Assembly (NCBI GenBank): GCA_032622095.1
Contig: CP136061.1
Span: 198,200,935-198,264,934, forward strand
From: Siphonodentalium dalli
Lineage: Eukaryota; Mollusca; Scaphopoda; Gadilida; Siphonodentaliidae
Reading direction: 5' to 3'
Length of the DNA: 64,000 nt
Both the position numbers and the translations under genes were made by a program. Positions 35,820 through 45,820 of the stretch are shown here, piece by piece; within the stretch, counting starts at the first letter, position 1; every line of letters starts with the position of its first letter. The notes below the pieces were generated by a model. It did no database searches. It saw only the letters and a program-made list of their open reading frames with translations, and was not told the DNA's origin.

Positions 35820-35907
35820 CTATAACACAAGCGTCTGGCGATATTGAAAGATCATCAATAGCGATGTCCCCTAAATAATTTGGTCCGCGCACTCCATGTA
35901 TAGAAAT
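35820..35907 (-). CDS. Exon: C-terminal third of MAM domain 2
   Basis: An 88 nt exon, acceptor TATTTAG, donor ATAG|GTACGT, phase 0 in and 1 out. It reads ISIHGVRGPNYLGDIAIDDL followed by SISPDACVI. GDIAIDD plus the closing Cys is the diagnostic end of a MAM domain, so MAM2 has all four conserved cysteines. The split codon (G|AC) gives Asp at the start of the first SUEL-like domain, so the two domains are almost adjacent. The long read-through of this frame below 35820 runs into the intron and is not part of the protein. Confidence 0.92.
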
Positions 35908-36629
35908 CTAAATAAAGAATCACCATGCACCATAACAAAAATGACAACTATTGAAGTATACGCACTGGGAAACGGTAAGATATATCTTCCGGTGGTCTAC
36001 ATAATCAGGTCAGGCACATCATGAATGCCACTATTATAGTGGTATTCCAGTATTGTAGTAGTATATGACCATAACATAGTCATGTTTCTTTTATTTGCGT
36101 CGGAATAGAAGACGGTGCATAGCCAAATTTCACTCTTAACAATATCGCAGCGAATGAATAGTCTTCCGACAAAATACGTCGTGCAAGCTTTTGCGCCACT
36201 TTATTAATCAATAATATTACCATAATCAAGTCTTAATAAATCACAATAACAGGATGACTCACTCGCTTCTTCAAAAACAACATTTAAACTAATTGAATGC
36301 TAATTGAGTTGCTTATCATGTGCCGTCATTATTAATCATTCTCCCGGACAAAAATATGTATGATACCGAATTAGTGCGACACTAATTTTGAATAATTTGT
36401 GTGAAATATCATTTTGGATTATCCCTCTTTTATCAAATTCATAAAATGGTAATGGTCATATATCACTATGATGATGGAATGCCACTGTAATATTGGAATT
36501 CATGATGTGCATGACCTGATAATAGACACCTTTCTCATTGCGAACTACGACAGATAATTATTTTTCAGACGGTCCAAAAACCTTTTCGCAGAATTTACGA
36601 CCACGAGTCCGTTTATGACTCAATCGTGA

Positions 36630-37334
36630 GAAGTATACTTTACTCGATTCGAGCTGTCAAAGATAAATATTGAGCCGATGGTCGATAAAGATTGAGCGAC
36701 TGAGCGTGTCGAAGGTGTATGAGTACTGGAGATGAAATAGTAATAACTAGCTTATGGAGTTGGCGAGGAGAGTGAAAATTAGCTTATGCAGATACGTATC
36801 TGGGCGAATTATTGGCTTTATTACTATATATTCCGGTATATGCGGAATAGTAATACTTAGCTTATGGAGTTGGCGAGAAGGTGATAATATTGTGATAACA
36901 ATTGAAAAGATTAAAATAATTACCGAATGTTCATATAGTTATCCATATCATATGTTAGTGTGTGACCCTCTCGTTATACCCTATACTTATATAAATACCG
37001 TGTTAATTGACGTCACGCATAACTTATACGAGACTATACCGATCATTCTTAAGCTAATTTTCACCTTCCTCTCCCTAACCGGGATATTCTATAAACTAAT
37101 TATTACTATTCGGCATATACCGGAATATATAGTAATAAAGCCAATAATTCGCACAGATACGTATCTGCATAAGCTAATTTTCACTCTCCTCGCCAACTCC
37201 TGAACTCCATAAGCTTATTATTACTATCTCATCTCCAGTACTCCTACGCCTTCGACACGCTCAGTCGCTCAATCTTTATCGACCATCGGCTCAATATTTA
37301 TCTTTGGCAGCTCGAATCGAGTCGAGTATACTTC
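36630..37334. mobile_element. Foldback element, about 705 bp with about 250 bp inverted arms
   Basis: GAAGTATACTTTACTCGATTCGAGCTG at the left and its complement at the right bound nested inverted segments (GATAAATATTGAGCCGATGG, CTGAGCGTGTCGAAGG, AGCTTATGCAGATACGTATCTG, and more). It lies in the MAM2 intron. The 149-codon frame 36754-37203 reads through both arms and is not a gene. Confidence 0.85.
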
Positions 37335-38348
37335 TATTGTGCTTGCCACTCGCAGTAATTATGATTACAATACACCAAATGATTTACATAGGCCTCAGTG
37401 TTAACAAATCCCGCTGGCCTATATTCGTTGCAAAGCTTTGACCCTGCACGAGTATTTGAATTTAAAGAACGTCCTTTTAGACACACAGAAATGTGCAAAA
37501 AAGTACTTGTTAACATGGTAGATCACACTGGAGCTTGACAAACGTCACACTACCCTTAAAATTGTGAAAAACATGACATCGAAAAAAACACAAACACCTC
37601 CCATAAATTATTCGCCACTTGCACATCCATAACCATTTACCATGTGGTTATATTTGATGTTTCTCGACGGGAAACACATCTGTGCATTTTTTGGTGCACT
37701 TTTCATCCATGTATCATTGACCATTCAGCTGCCAAAATTTGTTTTATGCTGATCCTAGCTTGGGGGTCCCAGGGGAAATCACTCTACTAATTTGTATTTG
37801 GTGTATTGTAACCTATAGTGATCACTGGAAGGTAAAGAAAGTCGCCCAAATGATGTTATATTGCGTCCATTTATATACCCACGTCAAAATAAATAAATTT
37901 TATTCGAAATATGTCTGTGTTCTTACTTTATTAACCCTTTTCTGTCACCACCCATAGCTGAATTTGCAAACAAATTACTTTGACTTGAATGTCAATTTTT
38001 TTTCATTTTAGCTAAATATTGGCAAAGTAAACAATGACGATGTACATACAGGTTGTCGATCTGATAGCTTGTAGATGCCACTTCCAGAAAATATGCCATA
38101 CGATTCGCTAGGCGAATTGGGCGCACTTAGGTTTCACATTGGGCGCACCTACACAATTTTCGAAAAAAATCGACAGAAAATCAAAATTGTCCCGTCACAA
38201 GAATATATTTATTGGCCGACATTTGTGCGCGTTGGATAGTCGAACCATTTCTGCAAACTTCCATGGTAGGCTTTTTTGTCAACCTGTCATCTAACAGGGG
38301 CAATTCAACTTAGTTTGACCCGAATCGGGTCCGATTTTGCATCACATT

Positions 38349-38726
38349 TTAGGGTATGGTCCATCTGAGGCCACGCTTTACTCTCATGTCGTGCCCAAAC
38401 CCGACAAATCTGCCTTGTCGTTCATCTAGGATGTCGGACGCCAACAAATATGGTCTCATATTCATTAAAGGGACACCATTGGGCCCAAAAATATGTCGGA
38501 AATGGTAATTTTCGGTTCTACAACGAGAAGCAGAAATAGCATCAGAGGGGTTAATTTGTAATTTTATTGGACGGCTCCGGCGCCAAATAAGCTGTCGTAT
38601 CGCGTGCTTTATGTCTCCAATTTGTTTCATGGGCATAATAATCACGGGACTTGTTTCAGAGCAGACATCTGAAAAACGACAATTTTTCACTATAGTGATC
38701 ACTGGAAGGTAAAGAAAGTCGCCCAA
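38349..38726 (-). CDS. Unrecognised repeat ORF, copy 1 (125 codons)
   Basis: An ATG-initiated frame beginning MGDFLYLPVITIVKN. Landmarks are SPVIIMPMKQIGDIKHAIRQ, WRRSRPIKLQINPSD, SRCRTENYHFRHIFGPNG and GFGHDMRVKRG, and it ends RWTIP. It starts in the neighbouring 877 bp unit and crosses the unit junction. The same frame is intact in the next two units with a handful of substitutions. No homologous family is known to me; it may be an open frame kept only because the copies are recent. Confidence 0.35.
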   Translation of the reverse strand: MGDFLYLPVITIVKNCRFSDVCSETSPVIIMPMKQIGDIKHAIRQLIWRRSRPIKLQINPSDAISASRCRTENYHFRHIFGPNGVPLMNMRPYLLASDILDERQGRFVGFGHDMRVKRGLRWTIP

Positions 38727-39225
38727 CTGATGTTATATTGCGTCCATTTATATACCCACGTCAAAATAAATAAATTTTATTCGAAATATGTCTGTGTTCT
38801 TACTTTATTAACCCTTTTCTGTCACCACCCATAGCTGAATTTGCAAACAAATTACTTTGACTTGAATGTCAATTTGTTTTTCATTTTAGCTGAATATTGG
38901 CAAAGTAAACAATGACGATGTACATACAGGTTGTCGATCTGATAGCTTGTAGATGCCACTTCCAGAAAATATGCCATACGATTCGCTAGGCGAATTGGGC
39001 GCACTTAGGTTTCACATTGGGCGCACCTACACAATTTTCGAAAAACATCGACAGAAAATCAAATTTTCCCGTCACAAGAATATATTTATTGGCCGAAATT
39101 TGTGCGCGTTGGATAGTCGAACCATTTCTGCAAACTTTCATGGTAGGCTTTTTTGTCAACCTGTCATCTAACATGGGCAATTCAACCTAGTTTGACCCGA
39201 ATCGGGTCCGATTTTGCATCACATT

Positions 39226-39603
39226 TTAGGGTATGGTCCATCTGAGGCCACGCTTTACTCTCATGTCGTGCCCAAACCCGACAAATCTGCCTTGTCGTTC
39301 ATCTAGGATGTCGGACGCCAACAAATATGGTCTCATATTCATTAAAGGGACACCATTGGGCCCAAAAATATGTCGAAAATGGTAATTTTCGGTTCTACAA
39401 CGAGAAGCAGAAATAGCATCAGAGGGGTTAATTTGTAATTTTATTGGACGGCTCCGGCGCCAAATAAGCTGTCGTATCGCGTGCTTTATGTCTCCAATTT
39501 GTTTCATGGGCATAATAATCACGGGACTTGTTTCAGAGCATAAATCTGAAAAACGACCATTTTTCACTATAGTGATCACTGGAAGGTAAAGAAAGTCGCC
39601 CAA
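39226..39603 (-). CDS. Unrecognised repeat ORF, copy 2 (125 codons)
   Basis: Same reading frame as copy 1, 877 bp downstream on the plus strand, with two residue changes near the start (NGRFSDL against NCRFSDV region). It also begins across the unit junction. Confidence 0.35.
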   Translation of the reverse strand: MGDFLYLPVITIVKNGRFSDLCSETSPVIIMPMKQIGDIKHAIRQLIWRRSRPIKLQINPSDAISASRCRTENYHFRHIFGPNGVPLMNMRPYLLASDILDERQGRFVGFGHDMRVKRGLRWTIP

Positions 39604-40104
39604 ATGATGTTATATTGCGTCCATTTATATACCCACGTCAAAATAAATAAATTTTATTCGAAATATGTCTGTGTTCTTACTTTATTAACCCTTTTCTGTC
39701 ACCACCCATAGCTGAATTTGCAAACAAATTACTTTGACTTGAATGTCAATTTTTTTTTTCATTTTAGCTGAATATTGGCAAAGTAAACAATGACGAAGTA
39801 CACACAGGTTGTCGATCTGATAGCTTGTAGATGCCACTTCCAGAAAATATGCCATACGATTCGCTAGGCGAATTGGGCGCACTTAGGTTTCACATTGGGC
39901 GCACCTACACAATTTTCGAAAAAAATCGACAGAAAATCAAAATTGTCCCGTCACAAGAATATATTTATTGGCCGAAATTTGTGCGCGTTGGATAGTCGAA
40001 CCATTTCTGCAAACTTCCATGGTAGGCTTTTTTGTCAACCTGTCATCTAACAGGGGCAATTCAACTTAGTTTGACCCGAATCGGTTCCGATTTTGCATCA
40101 CATT

Positions 40105-40446
40105 TTAGGGTATGGTCCATCTGACGCCACGCTTTACTCTCATGTCGTGCCCAAACCCGACAAATCTGCCTTGTCGTTCATCTAGGATGTCGGACGCCAA
40201 CAAATATGGTCTCACATTCATTAAAGGGACACCATTGGGCCCAAAAATATGACGAAAATGGTAATTTTCGGTTCTACAACGAGAAGCAGAAATAGCATCA
40301 GAGGGGTTAAATTGTAATTTTATTGGACGGCTCCGGCGCCAAATAAGCTGTCGTATCGCGTGCTTTATGTCTCCAATTTGTTTCACGGGCATAATAATCA
40401 CGGGACTTGTTTCAGAGCAGAAATCTGAAAAACGACCATTTTTCAC
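40105..40446 (-). CDS. Unrecognised repeat ORF, copy 3 (lacks the ATG segment)
   Basis: The frame is intact to the same RWTIP-stop, but its first codons (MGDFLYLPVIT in the other copies) are missing because the unit abuts the terminal repeat instead of another unit. Further changes are IMPV for IMPM, QFNPS for QINPS, NVRP for NMRP and RGVRW for RGLRW. Without an ATG nearby it may not be translated. Confidence 0.3.
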   Translation of the reverse strand: MKNGRFSDFCSETSPVIIMPVKQIGDIKHAIRQLIWRRSRPIKLQFNPSDAISASRCRTENYHFRHIFGPNGVPLMNVRPYLLASDILDERQGRFVGFGHDMRVKRGVRWTIP

Positions 40447-40899
40447 TATAGGTTACAATACACCAAATGATTTACATAGGCCTCAGTGTTAACAAATCCC
40501 GTTGGCCTATATTCGTTGCAAAGCTTTGACCCTGCACGAGTATTTGAAATTAAAGAACGTCCTTTTAGACACACAGAAATGTGCAAAAAGGTACTTGTTA
40601 ACATGGTAGATCACACTGGAGCTTGACAAACGTCACACTACCCTTAAAATTGTGAAAAAAATGACATCGAAAAAAACACAAACACCTCCCATAAATTATT
40701 CGCCACTTGCACAGCCATAACCATTTACCATGTGGTTATATTTGATGTTTCTCGACGGGAAACACATCTGTGCATTTATTCGTGCACTTTTCATCCATGT
40801 ATCATTGACCATTCAGCTGCCAAAATTTGTTTTATGCTGATCCTAGCTTGGGGGTCCCAGGGGAAATCACTCTACTAATTTGTATTTGGTGTATTGTAA

Positions 40900-41379
40900 C
40901 CTATAATGTTGTTATCCGGTCATAGCTTAGCACTTTGTGTTTTGCACGATTCTCGCGTTTTACGACGACAAAATATCTGATTACCACTAATAGGTTAAAC
41001 TTAAGGCCACATGGCATTCACAGTTTAAGGACATAATCTAAGAATCATCTCCAACATTGAGGAGCTGAGAAACGATCGCGAACTTATTACTATGTTAGTA
41101 TTATATATATGATGTATTTGTGAAAATCCTAAACAGTAATCGTAACAACGAATACGGAAATAGGATTACGAATAGAAAGGAAACAAATTCTAGTGACGTA
41201 CATGTAGTACCGTATTCGTAATAATTATCAGTTGTCGTTCGTTATGCGAAAGATGTACTACCTTATTAAAATATAATATACTGTATTAAAATTATGATTT
41301 TGAGTCATCTCAGATATTATCTTATGTTGACAAAATTACGAATGTGACCCCCACCCAATCTTGCGTTTAATGTTAGCTT
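40900..41379. other. Intron sequence; nothing recognised
   Basis: AT-rich, no repeats or coding segments recognised. Confidence 0.4.
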
Positions 41380-41934
41380 CTATTTTGCGCCCTCGCCGTA
41401 CATAAACGTGACCGCTATATTGTGAGGGAAGTGCGATATATCTGACACAAAAAAATCAATCGAATACAGCAGCACAAAGTCCGTTTCTTGGCGTGGTGTG
41501 TTCATGGCCAAATATGAGACAACCATTTTGTATTCGTAATCAAATCTCAATCGATTATATAATACGACAATGTGTTTTCTTGCTAACACACTATGTGTTT
41601 CGGACAATACTGACTGTATATAAGTCAGAGTAAATGGACGACAGACTGCACATTCGAAAATAGAAGGTGGAACCCACAGGGTGGCCGTTCTTCTAGTTTC
41701 CGAATATCCATTAGCAAGCCCATTAACCGACTTAAAACACAGTTTGAAATATTCGGTATAAAAAAGTCCTTCACTTAGAATATAAACCCACGTCCCTTGA
41801 CATTCAGTTCGTGTTAATGGAGGTTGCATGTGCAATTTTCCGTGAACACAATTGTAGACATATATTCTGGTACAACTCGAAACTAAACGCCGATATACGC
41901 AAACAATATACAATATTTGTTTTGCGCTGTACAT
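41380..41934 (-). CDS. Unrecognised 184-codon ORF inside a receptor intron
   Basis: An ATG-to-stop frame (MYSAKQILYIV ... FMYGEGAK-stop), unusually long for this AT-rich DNA and not built from a repeat. An in-frame TAA lies 21 bases before the ATG. It has six cysteines, including a FECAVCRPF motif, and no clear signal peptide or TM helix. An internal TATGTACAG could act as an acceptor, so it might be an exon, but it does not fit the receptor: MAM2 is continuous in phase across this intron without it. It could be a nested gene, a retrocopy or a transposon remnant. Function unknown. Confidence 0.4.
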   Translation of the reverse strand: MYSAKQILYIVCVYRRLVSSCTRIYVYNCVHGKLHMQPPLTRTECQGTWVYILSEGLFYTEYFKLCFKSVNGLANGYSETRRTATLWVPPSIFECAVCRPFTLTYIQSVLSETHSVLARKHIVVLYNRLRFDYEYKMVVSYLAMNTPRQETDFVLLYSIDFFVSDISHFPHNIAVTFMYGEGAK

Positions 41935-42390
41935 AGGTAGTATAAATGCATATTATATATGTTGGACTCAATTATCTATATTTTTGGCACGTCTGTAGTT
42001 TGACACAAACAATGCATTCACATCGTTGCATCAAGAGGAATGGTAACTCAATTACTGGAGTATCGCATAATGAAATGTCGTGTTTCAATGCGACAAATGT
42101 CCTACTAGATGCCAAAGAGCAACAAGCTTCTGTCGAAAAGGACATTAATTACGTGGGGTTCATAAGCTCTCTGCGAATGTTTATTTGTGTGTGCATGTTT
42201 AGAAGCGAACTAGTTCTCTGTTAGAGGTCTCCATGGGAGCTCATGATGTGTAATTTATATAAAGCATGGCATAAAGTGTCCATTCAGAAATATAAGTTCG
42301 AGGTAGAATAAAGGAGCTGGGTTTTAAGGGCATTTACATGTGTGTTGCGATTTGTGTGATTCTATTTATAGAAACCAACCATTTACTTAC

Positions 42391-42647
42391 CATGTAATCC
42401 GTCGTTGGTTCCAGCTCCATGTCTGCTTTCTTCCACCCACTCGCTTGTGGACCAGATCTTGAGAACAGCGGAACTATCTTCGTATTATACTCTTGATAGA
42501 CCACAAGCTCCCCAATACCGCTACCATGCATATGATACCACATGGTGAAGCACTTGATTGACCTGTCGTATATTCTTGCGGAATTCATGATAGCCACTTC
42601 TCCCCCTTCTAGATAACTTGCTTCTATGTAACGATACCACCCGTCAC
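42391..42647 (-). CDS. Exon: middle of MAM domain 2
   Basis: A 257 nt exon, acceptor CATGCAG, donor TACATG|GTAAGT, phase 1 in and 0 out. The translation starts DGWYRYIEAS, continues with ARI, then CFTMWYHMHGSGIGELVVY, GWKKADMELEP and TTDYM. This holds the third MAM cysteine and the W/F-x-Y-H-M-x-G-x-x-x-G-x-L-x-V core. The intron downstream (35.9-42.4 kb) contains a foldback element, a repeat with 447 bp direct termini and an unrelated 184-codon ORF. Confidence 0.92.
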
Positions 42648-44411
42648 CTGCATGTACAAATGTAGTTTGAAGGCACATTCGATCGTCTATATAACGTGAT
42701 CGTTTTGTTGTAGGGACGTTCCGAACGAGAAGAGCGTGGCTTCAAGAGATAAGAGATACAAAACAAATGTTCCCTGAGTTCTATAAAGTCATTCGCCCAC
42801 ATACAACGTGTTATAACAATATCAAGCAAAACAGTTAATTATTAACATGTTCTGGCCCTGTTCCACTCGATAAATGAGATAATAATATTCACCTATAGTG
42901 AAGATATCATGTAAGTTGTTCTCTTTGACTAAAACAATATTATTTTTACAACCGAATGGCTTTAGTAAAAATTCAGGAAAGAGATACAACACCTTTAATT
43001 TGAATAAAATGTAAGGAATTTATTTAATTAACCGAAAGGGTGTTTTTTGGTTTGTTTGTGTGTTGAGAACATCGACTAACAGTGACATTCGTCAATCGGG
43101 TTACATGTGTCATATTCCAATAAAACACACCATAACATGAACCGAGATCACATATTGTTGACCTGGATGACTGAATTTGGTGGTTACAATAACTGGCTGT
43201 GTTTTAGGTGCGAGGCCATAGATTATTTGATCTATAATCATAGGCAGAATATTGGGCTAACATGAAGCTATATTGACGAGAAAACATCAGCGGAGTTTAT
43301 AGACATGTATAATAAAAAAGCTATATAATTATATAAGAATTTAATGCAGTTTACGTGTGTGTTATTGATCGGTATGTGGCTGCGGCGGTTTGACCGCATT
43401 TACATGTAGTTTGAAAGCCCCATGGCCACATCGATATGCTCCTCAATAAAACACACTCCAATTACATAAATATTCATATTAAGGGCTAGCAGTCGGATTA
43501 TATACGTTACATTTGCCAGAGTAATTGCTCAACGTGTTTCACTGTAAGTGCTTCTTAAAGGAAGCAGTGCCTACTTTGGCTTGATGCGGCTTCATCTCCG
43601 ATGTTGTTCTAGGTTATTGGGAAGGCGCAGTGGGGTCGATTTCCTGAAAATGCAGTTCTAGTCTTTTCTAACAGTGTCTTGGGTTTGACTTAGCCCGCTT
43701 ATTGTTACACAGGAAGTGGATAGGTGGTCATAATACCATAAGCTTATACAGATTGCAGAATTGAGAGGGTGTACGTCATATATTTTCGAGATGTGCTCAA
43801 TTTCAAAGAGCGGCGCTTGTGGATTTGTACCTTTGACGGTCATTGTGTTATGAAATGCGATACTGAATCATTAAAAATACATATTGGAGACATTGGAGGG
43901 GACTGGAATTTAACCAGATGTCACTTGAATCTCAAGTGACCAGTTAACATTTCCAGCTGAAGACGAAGTCAGTATTTACATATAGATCAAAAATAGAAAT
44001 GGCGATGCTAGCAAATAGATGCGCACAATAATAATGTTTCTATTCCTGGTCGCCATATTGGAAGCCATCTTGGTTTGGAGTACCAACTTCCCCACACCAG
44101 GTAGCTTAATGTCACAACATTGCGAACATGTGTGCATTTCTGACGATTCTAATTGTGCAAACAATGATATTCTTGTGGAATTTCGAAAAGTTGGTATGCA
44201 TATTATCGACAATTCTTAGCAGCTTTCCTCGATTTCCGAAATTGTATATTTAACTGCCAGCCCCGTCTATCACACATAGTCGAATTCCTTTTGTTAGAGT
44301 CAAGCTGGCAGGTGTATATCTCAAAGCTATGTCTGAATCGTACCAAATAACTTTCGGAAGCGTAACAGACGTCATGTGCAACTAATGTTCTTCAGTAAGC
44401 ACTTTTGAGAT
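42648..44411. other. Intron between MAM2 exons 1 and 2; nothing recognised
   Basis: AT-rich. A piece at 44040-44075 (GTCGCCATATTGGAAGCCATCTTGGTTTGG) belongs to the ATGGCGGCC repeat type. It creates a signal-peptide-like 66-codon frame (44019-44219) that I do not accept as a gene. Confidence 0.45.
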
Positions 44412-45107
44412 CAGTACTGACTAAAATCATACCCAGACGCTTCAGGTATACTGAGTCTGATGAAACTCGTTATTTTTCCCATTACCGTCGCTATAAATAA
44501 CTTCCACAGACAACACCCGCAGTATGACGTCACCGCCCATATCATTTTCTTTAAAATAGCTTGATCGACATAATTTATTTTCGGTTTCGCTTCCGCGAAA
44601 GACTTTCGTTTTCGCAAAAGAAAAAACATGGCTTCTTATTCTATTTCAACATCTATTAAGCCAAACCCAAAAGTGAAATCTATCTCAGATTGCCCGGACT
44701 AAATGTTGAAATTCTTGAACAGATTCAATTCCATTGGACATGTTAGCTAGAAACATTGGTCAATTCCTGGAGTCTTTATATGCATGTAGGCAATTGAGCT
44801 AGTGTTTAAATAATCGGATGTCGTAAACTCTGAATTTGTAAACACTCTGTGAAATTAGCCATGCGGCGGGAAAGTTAATACGCTCTTTTTTTTAGCTAAA
44901 GGCATGGTTTACTGGAATCGCGCTGGCTGATGGAATTCCATAGTCTTGGGTATTCCACGCAACTATCGACTGATTTGTTACATCGCTTTACTGATGATAT
45001 TGCGATTGGCTGGCAATTACGTAATTCCTGCTTGTAGTAATGGAACCCCAACCAATTTCACCAGACTCAGGACCTGAAGCGTCTGAGTATGATTTTAATC
45101 AGAACTG
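44412..45107. mobile_element. TIR element of about 696 bp, possibly hAT-type
   Basis: Ends CAGTACTGACTAAAATCATACCCAGACGCTTCAGG and its diverged complement CCTGAAGCGTCTGAGTATGATTTTAATCAGAACTG, with homology over roughly 55 bp. The flanking octamers TTTGAGAT and TTTGGAGA are similar, consistent with a decayed 8 bp duplication. CAG..CTG ends and an 8 bp target site suggest hAT. No transposase is encoded. Confidence 0.55.
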
Positions 45108-45800
45108 TTTGGAGATACGAAAAAATGTCAGAATAATATTTTATAATGTAAAGTTAAACCCGGAGCATGATCCTGCGTCCGAAACTGTTCTTTTTTCCAG
45201 GATACGGATCCGCCTCATTTTTCTAAAAACGTATTATGATTAGTTTTCATCACACGGTTATATGAGCAAAAATGCTAGTGACCACGTTCCAGACACATAC
45301 GGCGGTCAAATATTGCCACGCATTGCACAGTCGAGGAGAGGTGCGTCTGAAGAAAACTAAGGTTATGTTCAGTTGTAGCTACTTATATAGCACAACTGTA
45401 TATATCGAGATGAGTGTGGAACGGGTGTATATACATGTACATGTACAACTTGCTGGAGTTTTCGGAAACGATCCGGGTTTCGCTCGATTAATAATCTGTG
45501 ACTGCATCACCCCCGTGTACGTGGTATTGCCAAACCCGAGGGTATCGCCAAACCCGAGAAAATGGGAAAGTCATTTTCACGTATATGATATGGGGATATG
45601 TGTGTTTCTCATCGTAAAACAGACAACGAACAACGTATGTGTATGTCCACATGAAGCAGGAGTATTTATCCACCCCCTGTCAATCAGTTTTCCCAGATCA
45701 AACCATTTAATATTATTTTGCGAATGTTTTCAATAGTGTTTTTGCTTTTTCTCACTCAAATTTTCGAGAACATCCACCCACTATAGTATAGGCTGCTGGG
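45108..45800. other. Intron; no supported gene
   Basis: A 154-codon plus-strand frame (45272-45736) has no recognisable domain and includes a doubled CAAACCCGAG segment. GGTGCGTCTGAAGAAAAC at 45340 has an inverted match near 47425, on the other side of the LINE remnant. Confidence 0.3.
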
Positions 45801-45820
45801 CTACATGATTTGCTTTTCAT

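Larger units (their letters stand above)
37365..40899. mobile_element. 3.5 kb element: 447 bp direct terminal repeats around three 877 bp units
   Basis: The two terminal repeats (37365-37811 and 40453-40899) have equal length and only about half a dozen differences. Each starts TTACAATACACCAAAT and ends ATTTGGTGTATTGTAA, so each is itself an inverted-ended module. Between them lie three tandem units starting TGATCACTGGAAGG at 37819, 38696 and 39573 (877, 877 and 879 bp). CTATAG is found at each junction. There is no reverse transcriptase, integrase or recognisable transposase. It could be an LTR-like or TRIM element, or two MITE copies at the ends of a tandem array. Confidence 0.85.

Noticed and set aside
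36754-37203. 149-codon plus-strand ORF rich in Ile/Leu, looking like a membrane protein
   Set aside because: It reads through both arms of the 36630-37334 foldback element, so the open frame follows from the palindrome.
44019-44219. ORF with a signal-peptide-like start (MRTIIMFLFLVAILEAILVW)
   Set aside because: The hydrophobic part is a translation of the GTCGCCATATTGGAAGCCATCTTGG repeat type found in many other places; no splice context.
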